A DNA stretch of 64,000 bases from Linanthus parryae (taxonomy: Eukaryota; Streptophyta; Magnoliopsida; Ericales; Polemoniaceae). Made by a program: the position numbers and the translations under genes. Shown here in pieces: positions 21,276-32,531 of the stretch (position 1 is its first letter; each line of letters opens with the position of its first letter). Below the pieces are notes generated by a model, which had not been told where the DNA came from, ran no database searches, and was given only the letters and a program-made list of their open reading frames with translations. Location: contig JALGPY010000005.1 of assembly GCA_023055425.1 (NCBI GenBank), positions 87,771,495 to 87,835,494 on the forward strand. Direction: 5' to 3'.

Positions 21276-23461
21276 ACTAAAAGTTTACTATCCCAACAAA
21301 ATCATTTTATTAACTCCACCTGACATTCTTTGCCAATATACATTTACATAGACATACACACATGTATCATTTGTCACCCAATTGTACGTTAGCTGGACAA
21401 ATAATACAACAAGTACAATAGATATTCACATTTTCTGTTAGAAAATCATCCCATAGTACTACACATGCACACACCCATATGAGAAAAATACTATTTCTCA
21501 TTAAAACTCATGTTCACCCAAGACTTTCATTATCTGAGTGAATTATAAATTTATTCAACCAATTCTCATACGGTAGTTGTCAACAATGCATCAAAATAAG
21601 GAGCCAAAAAAAATAACAATTTTAGCTAATTACTCACTTTTTACAAATAAAATGCATTTTTGGGATATTTTGACGATCGGCATGTACTTTAAAAATTGAT
21701 TTAGCGATAAAAATTACGAAAAAGTGTCAATCTAGTTTAAAGTCAACCAATCAGGTATTTCCAGCCATAAAAACAAACCTAAATCAGGATGACACAAAAT
21801 TCCGCCAAACCACTTTTTAATATACACATAGATTATCTGATATGTGACTACTTTCACTATAAATGTATAAATATCTAGTCAAGACGGTGAATTTCCACAA
21901 ATCCACTAAAAGTAGCTAAAACCAACATTTTTTTAGCTAGCGAATCGGCATGTCATCAATAATCGCAGAGTTGATAAACTATACTTACACAAATCACCCG
22001 TTTCTTAATGTGACATATTGATCAACCACCTCACTTAAGCGGAAGCATTCGGCGCTTAAAGAGGATCCACAACCGCCTCACTTAAGCGGAGACACTCGTC
22101 GCTTAAAGAGGATCCACAACCGCCTCACTTAAGCGGAAACACTCGTCGCTTAAAGATGATCCACAACCACCTCACTTAAGCGGAAACACTCGTCGCTTAA
22201 TGAGGATCCAATAAAATATATATATATATATATATATATCACATTGTATTGGCTCTATACACAATGATACAACACGAATCACTTCAACAACATGATTTTT
22301 TTTATCTAACTATCACAAATTAGCTAAAAGCTGAAAATAACCAGCATGTATTCATGTACACACCGTAAACACTGTATAATTGGAAATTAAATTTCCCTTA
22401 CCTCAACCAGGTCGAACATGAGCTTTCTCTGACCCAATAGCTGAACCAGAATAACCGTGAATAACCGTTGAACCGTATGAGATTTTAATGGTACGGTAAA
22501 AACTCATTGTGTGAAGAAATTATCATGTCTTGAATATTCTTTTTCCTTTATCTTAACGAGTCACTAATACAAAGTTGTAAAAGACACTTTAACGTCACCC
22601 TACTCTCTTCTTTCCCACTGTTCCTTAGTTTTGAAGTGATGGTGATGTAATTCCCTCTCTTTTGTGACTAGGGCCGAAGGGCCTCACAGTATCTATCTCA
22701 AAAGAGTTCAAAGTTCTCTTTAGTCAGATTTCGCTACTGTCTACTAGAAATCACAAATGATAATTTACAATAATAATAAAAAAAAACTACATTCCACATG
22801 CATATATACAAAGCTTGGTACACAAAACAATTCCCACACTAAACTCCATATTTGGCAAGTCTCAACTAGCTTCATGCATGATAACCACATGACCACTCTT
22901 TTATTGGGTCACTTTTATCATTTTATCCATGACATTTTATCCATGATAAAATGTTTAGTACTACATCTAGAATTAGAATACATATATAATAAAAGTAGCA
23001 TGTGACATGAAACCACTATAACAACCAACTTAGCGACAAAGGTGCACACATAGAAGTAGTCCTGCCACTATTGTCTTTCACAAGTTATTTTAATACCTGG
23101 TACAAAATTCTTCTTCCAGTACTATATTTTCTTTTAGCGCATAAGTGAGATAACTTATTGCACAATCAAATAATCATGTTTTTTTTAATATTCGGGATGT
23201 CGCAATTTATTCCACTTAAGAAAATATTGTACCGAAATTTCATACTCTACAATTTATTTATTTTTCTAATATCACGTATCACCACAATTCATCATCTCCA
23301 ATACCCAAGCAGTACTAGACTTTGTACCCATAACTTGACAGTGCGGTGGTACATAAGTAGGTGGCTCACAAGTGTGTACCACTCGTACAACGCTCGCTTA
23401 CTTGCACAACTAAAACACCCGCACAGTCCAAGATACATTGTCCCTACTTCCGGTTAGGCTC
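21276..23461. other. LARD 1 interior, non-coding
   Basis: AT-rich, with no frame longer than about 100 codons and none resembling a retrotransposon protein. Contents recognised: the 47-bp hairpin array (22022-22209) and an AT dinucleotide run (about 22218-22239). Confidence 0.8.
22022..22209. repeat. Four tandem 47-bp units, each with a hairpin
   Basis: Units at 22022-22068, 22069-22115, 22116-22162 and 22163-22209. Each contains TTAAGCG, an 11-nt spacer (GAAACACTCGT or a close variant) and CGCTTAA, i.e. a 7-bp stem, at 22035-22059, 22082-22106, 22129-22153 and 22176-22200. Related hairpins with different stems occur in the element at 55018. Confidence 0.92.
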
Positions 23462-23474
23462 GGCTCTGATACCA
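23462..23474 (-). other. LARD 1 primer-binding site
   Basis: The minus strand reads TGGTATCAGAGCC, the iMet-type site, two bases from the LTR end. Confidence 0.9.
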
Positions 23475-23476
23475 TT

Positions 23477-24656
23477 TGTAACAACCCGGTTACACATTTG
23501 ATAATAAACCTCTATTATCTGATAAAAATCACGATTTACGGTCAACCCGTCTGACACTTTCAGACGTCTAAAACTCACCAGCAGGACACACAATCCTCCG
23601 AAACAACATTTTTAATCAATTTTCTCAAAATCTGGTACGTGACTGAATTTAATAAAAAATTACACTAGTGACAAAATGACAGTTTCTATAAAATATCTGG
23701 CCAAAACAGCAATTTGCTACAAATCGCTAAAAACAGCTAAAAACAATTATTTTAGCTAAACAATCCATTTTTAGCAACAGCACCGCGACCCGTTGACACT
23801 TCAACTCAACCTGTAAAATAGAGGGGTGAGATAAACAGCCCCGTAGACACCGCCTAACCACTGGCGTTGAAATTTAAAAGTCCCTTAAACTACACGGGCT
23901 ATCAAAATTATACATCACTGATCATACCAACAACACGATATATGACCCAACAACTACAAGATAGCTTAAAAGCTGTAAATAATATAGCGAGATCACAACA
24001 TATATGTATACGCACATACATCGCAAATACCGTCACTTTGAAAATTTAATTTCTCCTACCTGAAATATATCAACCTGAACCAACAGGAAGAGCCGAAACA
24101 AAAAAAAACCAGAACAACGTTCATATCTGCCATGAACATGAACTATAACTTCTGTGTGACCTCTTTGAGTTCTTGTTGTTCCCATATTTGGTATAGAAAC
24201 GCACACACACACATACTCTTCTCACTTTTTCCGTCACCGCAGAGACGGCTTGTCCTCTCTGTTGGTCTCCCCTCCCCTTTTTTATGAATAATTACTCCAG
24301 TTCTTATAATTCTCAAAATAAAACTAATTAATAGCTACTAGCATGCAAAAACATACACCTGTCATGACAAGAGTAAAAGAATTAGGAAAGTCTCATTAAC
24401 CTTTGTTCTTATCACTGGCCATGCATGAAATAGATAAGTCTATTTTTTTTCTATAAAGTAGAGCACATGGTGGTGCTAAGGTAGCATTACCTTGTGACTA
24501 AGGTACCATATGAAATAAATTGTTAGTTGCCCATGCATGCATATTTATCAACGTGTATGCGATACACTAATACTATCCCACTGATCAGAAAATGATCTAG
24601 ACAATAATTTTATATTAAAACATATTTAATTATTTTTTTGAAATAGGAGTCTCACA
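23477..24656 (-). mobile_element. LARD 1, 5' LTR
   Basis: 1180 bp; on the minus strand it begins TGTGAGACTCC and ends CCGGGTTGTTACA. The target duplication AAGAG follows at 24657-24661. Confidence 0.92.
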
Positions 24657-24661
24657 AAGAG

Positions 24662-25041
24662 TCTGTGGAGAATCCAGGAGAAGTGGTGGACTAAAGAGTT
24701 AGCGTAGGCAACAGGGGGTACCCACCCACCCTCACCTAGTTGGATTTTTCGGAATTCATGTTTTATGTCTGTTCGAATATTAGAATTTATCTAGGAGTTT
24801 TCTTTGAAGTTTGCTAGGAGGCTATCACTTTTAGAATTTAAGTAGGAGTTGTGTAAGTAACCAAGCAATCATTGCAGTCTTGGCTATCTAATAATTTTGT
24901 AGTTTTTTTGTGAGTTTGGAGGATTGTTACCTAGTCCCGGTAGATTTCATTGCTTGCTAGTGCTTATGTCTCTTCTTGTCTTATCTCGTCTATATTTTTG
25001 GAGATCATCTTTATGCTTTTCGCTTCTTTTCTCTTTTGTAG
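24662..25041 (+). other. Chromovirus leader, possible intron
   Basis: Resumes the sequence interrupted at 20038. It ends in a pyrimidine-rich stretch with TTTTGTAG directly before the ATG at 25042, the look of a splice acceptor. No frame. Confidence 0.4.
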
Positions 25042-25350
25042 ATGGCTACAACTAAGACAACAGCAAGGAAGAGTATATACAATCCACTGGATCAACCCAT
25101 TGTGACCAAGTGGAGAGAAACTGAGTGTCTATTTATTTTTTGTGACCATGTAGTAGCTCGATGTGACGAGTTATCTAAAGATCACCATATATTGCGTTAT
25201 AGAGATCCACTATTCAAGTCTTTTTGCATGCTTAAAGCCTTACATAGGAAGATGATGTTCAATAAGATTCAGATAAAATATAGTGACTTGGTGCTAGGGC
25301 ATAATGAGATGCCTAACTATCAAGAGTATAAGTACCAGAACGAGTTTTAA
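25042..25350 (+). pseudogene. Small extra protein in chromovirus leader, histone H3-tail-like start
   Basis: 102-codon frame starting MATTKTTARKSIYNP. Its first eleven residues match the canonical histone H3 start (MARTKQTARKS) at nine positions, including K4 and the ARKS motif around K9. The rest (WRETECLFIFCDHVVARCDE, then RYRDPLFKSF) does not resemble H3 or any domain I know. After its stop, a short frame at 25381-25443 encodes an acidic stretch (ESDDEEDDIDE), so the protein may once have had an acidic tail. It lies between primer site and gag of the gypsy element. The H3 resemblance is short and could be chance. Confidence 0.4.
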
Positions 25351-26429
25351 TAGATTGTACATTGCTTTGGCAATAGTTGATGAAAGCTCATAGAGTACGA
25401 TACCAAGAAAGTGACGATGAAGAGGATGATATAGATGAGTAGATTATGGAGTTTGATGGTAGGGTAAGAAATGAGGAGGATGACTCAGGGTAGTATATTG
25501 CGTTTCCTAGACTTTAGTTGCATTCTAAATTAGTTTGAATAAGGCCTCGAAGTCAAACTATGTGTTTTCATTTTCTAGACTCAGATTGCAAGTGAATTTG
25601 GATTCTGGTCTTTGGGTATTGGACTATGGAACTTAAAAAATTTGATGAGTCTATATTCTATATTGTTGAGCATGTTATGCTTTAAATTCCAAAGAGAGGG
25701 AATTCGGTTATAGTTGGAACGCTTTGTTGTAAATTCAGCATTGTGAAAATCTGCGCAGTGGTTAGAATTTAATTTATCACCTGCTTAAACATCAAATTAT
25801 TTTTCCCAATTTTTTCCTAGATACTAGACATGTAAGATATCGTACTATAAAAAAATTCAGCCCCTGATGAGGTCTTGAGACTTGGATAAACATTCCCAAG
25901 TTGAGTGTTTATTGGCAAAAGTTCGGAATGACCAGCTGTAGAATTTTGGACCTTTACCTATCTTCTGATTTCTGAATGAGGATCAAATTTTAGGGATGAA
26001 ATTAGAAACATAGTTCTTTATCTGAGCCAAAGCCTAGAATCTTTTGGTTGAATTAAAGTGGGTTAGTATTGTTGCCAAGTTGAAGTTTATGCCAAGAACT
26101 TTTGTGACAGCAGCAGTGGTATTTCCTTATCTACTTAATTTTTACCCTAACTATTGAGTTGATTCTTCTTGATTATGAAAGTAGACTCAAAGATGAGTGA
26201 ACATGACTAATTTCATAATTTTTAATTACCCAATTGATGCAACGGTTAATTTTTACTTGGAGATTAAATTTGTGGTAGATTCAACGTGCATGTTTATATG
26301 AATTGTGGCAACCATTTTGTTAAATACCTACGTACATTCTATATATAATTGTTGTATTCTTACTTTTATTGCACTATATATTAGAAGATTATACAATAGG
26401 TTATAGTGTACGTAAATGACTAATAGAAC
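25351..26429 (+). other. Chromovirus leader, no gene recognised
   Basis: Apart from the acidic remnant at 25381-25443, the stretch is AT-rich with stops in all frames. It leads into decayed gag. Confidence 0.6.
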
Positions 26430-27253
26430 ACCCCAATACCTCACCAAGAGAGTTCACCGTCAGGAAATTGTGCTCGGAACAATAACAACAATGTGGAGCA
26501 ATTCTTTGCTCAAATGAACAAATGATGAATAACCCTCAGAATGGCACTAACTGTGCCAAGAAAGTAGCCGACATGAAACTGGAAGCTTTATGGGCAATGA
26601 AGATCCGTTCATGAGGACTGGATTGATGAGATAGACAAAGTGCTTGATACTATCGAACTCCCAGAAGATCACAAGGTCAATTGTGCGGTATTTTACCTGA
26701 AAAGTGAGGCATAATTGTGGTGTAAAGGTTCGAAACAAACATTTTTCGACAAACCTAACTTCCAGCACTCAGGTTTCGATTCTATCTAGCCTATGTGAAG
26801 AATTAGAAATACCATGAGTTCATGAATCTCAAGTAGGGAAGTGACTTTTTGCTGATTATTTCAGGAAGTTCGTGGAACTGACTAGATTTGCAGGCAATAT
26901 GAGGACGCCAATGTTACCAAGTTCATTTCTGGCTACACCTTAACCCAGAGAAAGCTTTGATGATGAAAAATGATACTCTCCACGAGGGTTATGATAGAGC
27001 CGCAAATATTTGGCATGAAGTACTCGGAAAGCTAAAGCAAGCTGAAACAAGAGGTAGTAACAATCAGTTGGCAATGGGTAATGAAACTGGAATCGAAAAG
27101 AATTTCAAGTTAAAAAATGGAGGAAACAATCATGGGAAATACCGTGGTAACCAGATGAACCAACGTAATAAGCCAGTTTGGCGATAATTCTGCAAGCAAT
27201 GTTAGCAGGACCACCCAAGGGCGGATTGTGCGGGAAATCTCGTGAATTGCAGG
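26430..27253 (+). pseudogene. Gypsy gag, decayed, 5' part
   Basis: Retrotransposon gag homology in drifting frames: EIDKVLDTIELPEDHKVNCA-type core, FYLKSEA followed by a stop and LWW-like residues, EFMNLK, FRKFVELTRFAGN, then the basic stretch GNNHGKYRGNQMNQRNKP and a partial CCHC knuckle (CKQC, DHPRADC). At least five stops and frameshifts. The hAT element interrupts it right after the knuckle; the remainder is at 49321-49540. Confidence 0.8.
27246..27253 (+). repeat. hAT target-site duplication, left copy
   Basis: ATTGCAGG, repeated at 49313-49320. Eight bases is the length typical of hAT insertions. Confidence 0.88.
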
Positions 27254-27460
27254 TAATGGTGGCAACGGGCCGGGCCGTGCCTAATCCCGGCCGTGCCTAG
27301 GCGCTGTGGTCCGTGCGCAGGTCGTGCCGAGGAGGGGAGCGGGCCGGGCCGGTCCGTGCTCGAGGGGGTAAGATTTTTGACCCGTGTCGTGCCCGGGTCG
27401 CTTGCACGCGTTGGCCCGTGCAGCGGGCCGGGTCGACAGGGTATATATATATATATATTT
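27254..27460. repeat. hAT left terminus with subterminal repeats
   Basis: Inverted terminal repeat, then many CGGGCC/GCCGTGCC motifs and an AT run (27441-27460). The mirror-image GC-rich block is at about 49060-49312. Such subterminal repeats are the usual transposase binding region. Confidence 0.8.
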
Positions 27461-27702
27461 GTATTTTAAACTGTTAATAATTATTTCAAATTCAAAAAAA
27501 CTAAACTTTTAAAAATAACACAAAACTAAATATTAAAAAAAGAAGTAAGAGGATGTTACAAATGTTATTGAATTTTGAATTTTGATGTTACAAATGTTAG
27601 AAATAATGCATCACTATAGTTATGGTACATCCCAACTAGGTTGGCACCTACCCAACTATCTATCATTTGCATTTTTTTCCGAAACTATACATGTAGAAAA
27701 AA

Positions 27703-29247
27703 CTAAGAAAAATGTCTATTGTTTATTTTCTCTAAACTAACTTCATTCGTCGTCGTCGATGTCTTCGTTATAATACCATCTACTTCGTCTATTGTCTTTC
27801 CCTCGGCATCGGCTTGGAATATTGCATTAGTGATTTCGTCCTCCTTTCGGATATCTTGTGTTCTCATCTTGGCATCGTCCCAATCCTTGGTGAGAATGAG
27901 CACCTCCAACATCTCCGGCGTCAATCTTGAACACTTCTTTGATAACACTCTTTCACCTGAACTAAAAGCTGACTCGGATGGGCTATTTGAAACAGGAGGG
28001 GTTAGTACATCACATGCTAGTATTGATAATACCGGGTAGCTTTCGACATTTTTTTCCACCATTTTAATACATCTAATTCGTTAATATTCTGAATATCATA
28101 AGTATGTTTAGTTTTTAAGTATCTTTCCAATTCGGATACACAAGGGTCATAAGAACTAGAACAATCCATGAATGTGTCAAAATCAAATATTGGATCAAGA
28201 AAATTTCTTTGAGAAGTAGATGGAGGCACATTTTGAGGTTGTAGTTCTCCATGTATTGAAACATATTTGTCAAATTTCCTTTTTAATTCACTAGAAACCT
28301 CATCAATTGTTGGCTTTGGATAATCCTCACCCATGTTATGCGCTATTTGGTTAAGCGCTTTTTCTACCGCTTGAAGTTTTTGGTGTGGATCAAGAACGCA
28401 ACTAAACAAAAAATCATTGGAATTTTCTTGAAATATTTCATATATTTAGCATGTATATTAATTACGGCTTCTTTTAATTGCTCGTGAAGCCTACAAGCAT
28501 CTATATTACTACTCATTTTCATCAATTGAATTAGTGCCCAATTAGTTGTAGTATAATAAACGCCCGACATTTGGTTAGTAGCATCGTAAAAAGGCCGTAA
28601 CATTTTCATCAACTCTCTTGCACTTTTCAAATCACTCATAGTAAGTTCAAGGTCGCGAGCATCATCTCTAATAAACCGCGTTATCACGTTTTCGTACCCT
28701 TCACAACCCCTAATCATCAAATAAGTACCATTCCACCTACTTGGACAATCCACACTAAATTTTCTAATTTTTTTGTTAGCAATTTCACATGCTTCATCAA
28801 ATTTCTTTAGTCTTTGGCTACTACTGCAAATATATAAAAGTGCGTTACGAATATTTTCAATACTTGCGCCTAGAGTTCTCAAACCATCCTTCACAATCAA
28901 GTTAATAATATGACAAAACATTTCATGTGGTGAAGTCGTTCGCCGTTATATGGAATTAAATTTTCTCTCAAAAGAGGTATACATGCATTGTTTGCCGATG
29001 CGTTGTCAAAAGTAATACCCATAACGCGGTCTGAAATTCCATATTCTAGAGAAATATCATATATGCTATCACTAATATATTTTGCGTTATGTGGATGCTC
29101 TATTTGTCGAAGTGTAATAATTCGTTTTTAAAGAATCCAATCATCACCCACAAAGTGCGCGGTAACACAAATAAAACCACGATTAGTTCTACTAGTCCAC
29201 AAAACAGATGTGCATGAAATAGAGTAATGATTAGTTCTAGAAATTTC
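27703..29247 (-). pseudogene. hAT transposase, central and C-terminal part
   Basis: Read leftwards from 29247: TSVLWTSRTNRGFICVTAHF (first catalytic Asp, normally T-S-D-x-W-T-S, is Val here), ITFDNASANN (second Asp kept), CHIINLIVKDGLRTL, SVDCPSRWNGTYLMI, LDPHQKL, then the C-terminal dimerisation domain (NELDVLKWWK, YPVLSILACDVLTPP, SESAFSSGERVLSKK). It is broken by a TAA in DDWIL-stop-KRII, a frameshift near 28400, and a one-base loss in an A run near 28055. The N-terminal half lies beyond the retrotransposon at 48069-48565. About 90 codons between the halves are missing. Confidence 0.9.
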
Positions 29248-29788
29248 TAAGGTTGTGTGTAGGGAGAGAGTAAGACAATAGCACTGTATGAGAGAGAGAA
29301 AGGATTTTTGCAGAGCTTCCGCGTATCTCAGGTGGTTCTACCCTTGTATGGAAGGGTTAACGATCCTATATATAACGGGGAATGTGACCGTTGTATTGTG
29401 GTTAATGCGCCCATTAATGGCGGCTTAATTAGCTCAACCAAACCGGCACGTTCGTCCGCGTATATAGGGACCGTTATGGCACGTTATCCGCGTATACCAG
29501 AACCGTTATGAGGTTGACCGGGTTTAAGGAGCTCGTGCCATAAATCTCTCAAAGCAGTTACTAAGGGTCGCGCGCAGGCTTGGTTGTCGCTCGCGCGCGA
29601 CAGGACTTACTCTAGCCTCCAAACCACTAAGTCCCTACAAGTCCCGTGTGGTGGTATGCGAGGGCCCTGTCTCGCAGCCCCCACGTGGATCAGCGTGGAT
29701 GGTGATCCAGTGTGTGTGGAGCACAGCTAGGTGTGCTAGATGGTCGCCACGTGGCTAGGATCTGCCTGTCTAGAAAGCACTATCTACA
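29248..29788 (-). mobile_element. Tat element 3' LTR, left end deleted
   Basis: Aligns with 47517-48068. The first 73 bp present in the other LTR (47444-47516) are gone. It has a TATA-like TATATA (about 29369-29374), the GC hairpin with GCGCGCGA, and a G-box CACGTG near 29749. The right LTR has an extra 10-bp repeat of TTGACCGGG. Confidence 0.9.
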
Positions 29789-29803
29789 TTAGCCCCCTTT
29801 CTG
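29789..29803 (-). other. Tat element polypurine tract
   Basis: The minus strand reads AGAAAGGGGGCTAA directly before the LTR start TGTAGATAG. Confidence 0.82.
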
Positions 29804-30561
29804 CGCGTGAAGACGCATAGCCGAATAGGCTTCAATGCGCAGGAACCAATGTACGCGTCGTCGCCACGCACCAATTCAAATACACGCAAATTCAGCCCCC
29901 GTGCGTGTCATTATGACCTAAAGTCCCTAGAGTCGTGTCGTCTGGTCTTTTAGGGTTTTAAGCATGACGTCAGCTTGTCCTGTGATTGCGCGATTCGACG
30001 GTGACGGTTGCGATTCGACTACTGAAAGGACGCAACCCCTCATTGTTTTTGGATAAATACTCTGTGTTCTCCATTGTTGCAAAGCATCACTTCTCTCTCT
30101 AAAGTGAATGATACCCGGAAGCCTTCAAGAGCAGATCCAAGTGATTAATCATCAGTTCTTCCTTGTCAATCGTCTCCTTCAACTGGCTTCATCTAAGCAA
30201 GATTTACCAAAACAAGGTTGGCTTTGCTCAATTCCGTTTAATATACTGAAATATGCTTTGAACTGTACTGGATCTGCAAAACCCATAGCTATTTGAAACA
30301 TATCATTCGTTGAGAACTGCAAAAAGAGACCTTGTTCTTAACCCCAGAACTGATCTAATCACGGATTGTGATGATTTTTGAATGTTAGACTTCTGAAATT
30401 CCAAGAAATATAAACACAATTCTGAACTTCCAAACCCAGAACTGTTCATCTTCTTTTGACAAAACATAGTTACTTCAAACTGAAATTCGAACTGATTCTT
30501 GAAATTCAAACTGAAAGTGTGCGTGTATTTCTCCCCCCTTTTTTCTTGCTCTTCCGCATGA
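29804..30561 (+). promoter_or_regulatory. Region upstream of the antisense gene, possible promoter
   Basis: Non-coding on the Tat sense strand. On the plus strand a TATA-like ATAAATAC near 30053 is followed about 50 bp later by a CT-rich leader (TTCTCTCTCTAAAG) and several ATGs (30108, 30558, 30562). This fits a promoter for the antisense gene but is unproven. A 62-codon frame at 30108-30296 is not recognisable. Confidence 0.4.
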
Positions 30562-32531
30562 ATGGAAAAGACAAAAGGAACCAAACCCGTTAAAGAGGTC
30601 GAAGAAATACCTGATCTTCCCCAAACCTTATGGCGGAAAGCCCCCTATTTGGGTGGAAAAGATTTTTACCATGCTAGGGTTAAGGTGAAGAACCTACCGA
30701 CTCCCGTTCCCTCTGGAGAGTTGCATTGACCTCGCCTGTTAACGCAGCCATGCTTGAATTGGTCGATTCCAAGGATGTGGTTCGATTAGGGGTTGAAAAC
30801 GGGTTTTTCCCCCATACTGCAATTTCTACCCAGGCATTTGTTCAGAAATTGGATTTTATGGATGAGTGGATTGACCACGTATTGACCCACCATGCCATCG
30901 CATTGAACAATGTTGGCGTCGATTTCGCAGTCCGTGCTATGAAGGCTGCTGCCGTGAAGTTGGACCAGTCCATGCTTCTAAACCTTCTTTCCCGTTATTC
31001 GCCTCCGACTCACACCTTCCACTTTGCTGAGTTCGAGGCTGCTCCCACTCTAGAAGATGTACACATGTTGTATGATCTTTCTCCTGTTGGTGCGGTGGAT
31101 CCTCTGAGTCCTTTGAGGACTGATGCAGAAATCGCTCTGTACAAGAAGATGGAGGAATGCTTGTCAGAGGTAAATAAAATTTCCACACGGTGGACACCTG
31201 CGAAACTTCTTCCCGACTGGCAGCTGGCTGATACATCTGCGAAGAACACATGGGGCAAGTGGGTGCAGTACTTCTTTCGCGACTATGCGAGTAGCAGTAT
31301 CACCAAGAAACTCCTGAGCCAGAACCCAAAGGCGAAAAATTATGTGAATGGGAAAGGTTATCATATGACCTTGTGTGGTTTTCTCTGTGCCTGGCTATCA
31401 AGGTACCTAATTGATGGTCACCCTCATGATGGGGTTTTCTACCACGTCCTTCCTCTTGCTGTGAAACTGACCCTTGGTCAGAGAGTCGCACTTGGGCCGC
31501 TAGTCTTGGGCACCTTGTACCATATATTGGACCAATTGGTTGTGGTGACCAAGGACTCTCGCGGTCGCCTTGATGTGTTGACTTATGTTAACATCGCATT
31601 CCTGACCATGCGGGTTTTTGAGCGATGGCCCTCCTATGCTCCTGTTCCTTCTAAGCCCAGCAAATGGTGCACCCCAGGTGCGGAAGACGAAATTTCCAGT
31701 GGAAGAGATGCTCGATGGTTTGGAACCCATTTTCCTAAGTGTACCTGGAGCCTGATATGCGATGACCGCAGCAAGTTTACGGCTAGGCCTTATGCCACGC
31801 GCATTGAAAATGTGCGATGGTTCCCAAAGTTGTATCCTGCCAGACCTGTTGCTTTCTCGAAAGAACTTCTTTTCGAGGGTCATGAGCGCTTTCACGAGCG
31901 CTATCGCGAATTCTTCTGCTGGTGTCTAAGGGGCTCTCTTCCTGCTCTTGCGGAGTATATTCGTGAGCTTAATCCCAGGTATGAGAGGATCACCGTTGAT
32001 GTCGATCCCACTCGCGTTTCTCCCCAGTTTGGCTTTGATGCGGTGGCGCCATCAGTCTGGCCTAGATCCATCGTAAGAGGCTGCTACAAGCGGCTACTAT
32101 CTGACGAGTGCCAAACGATTCTGAGGAGCAACCTTCCTTTTGACCAACCTTCAGGTGGCCGCGCAGGTCGCTACTCTAATAATTGGTGCTTACTGGACTA
32201 CCCAGCAGGCCAGATTTGAGACACAGTCGACCCCTCAACCCAGCAGAGCTCCTGCGATCAAGAGAAATTCCTTCCCCTTCCGTCCTAACTGCAGTTTGGA
32301 TGACTCCCAGTATGGCTGCTACTCATTGCTGGACCATGAGAACCACTTGTGCCCCTCTACCATCCTTGAAGAGAAGATGGTCGCAGTTAGGGAAGGTGCT
32401 TCGCATGTCATCAAGTACAGCGAAGATTTTGCCAAGGTAAACAATTTCCTCTGCGCGTGTTCAGTTTCTTTCCTTTGGTATATCGAAACTTATGCTTCTT
32501 TTTCTGTTTTAGTGCTATCTGAGGAGGTTTG
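30562..32531 (+). pseudogene. Antisense plant-mobile-domain-like gene inside the Tat element
   Basis: Plus-strand (antisense) gene between integrase and 3' LTR. A 55-codon start (MEKTKGTKPVKEVEEIPDLP) runs into a ~495-codon frame (first ATG 30750) with FVQKLDFMDEWIDHVL, THTFHFAEFEAAPTLEDVHM, KYLIDG-type and CGFLCAWLSRYLIDGHPH blocks. The phrase pattern (HTFHF..E..PTLEDV..L..L) resembles the plant mobile domain found in MAIN/MAIL proteins and in transposons. Frameshifts occur near 30725 and 32138. After SEDFAK (32436) a 76-nt GT...AG intron (32437-32512, T-rich end) joins in frame to CYLRRF, where the Copia insertion cuts the gene. Extra, partly antisense frames are known in Tat elements; function unknown. 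Confidence 0.65.

Larger units (their letters stand above)
20044..24656 (-). mobile_element. Non-coding LTR retrotransposon (LARD-like) no. 1
   Basis: 4613-bp minus-strand element with two LTRs (23477-24656 is the 5' LTR, 20044-21240 the 3' LTR), an iMet primer site and a purine tract. It has a perfect 5-bp target duplication AAGAG (20039-20043 and 24657-24661). The 2.2-kb interior has no gag or pol frame, so it must have been moved by another element's proteins. LTRs differ at roughly 20-25 of ~1100 aligned positions plus indels. Related by LTR wording (GACACTTTCAGA, ACACTTT blocks) and hairpin repeats to the element at 55018. Confidence 0.92.

Noticed and set aside
22022..22209. Possible CRISPR array
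   Set aside because: Adjacent 47-bp units without unique spacers, inside a plant retrotransposon.
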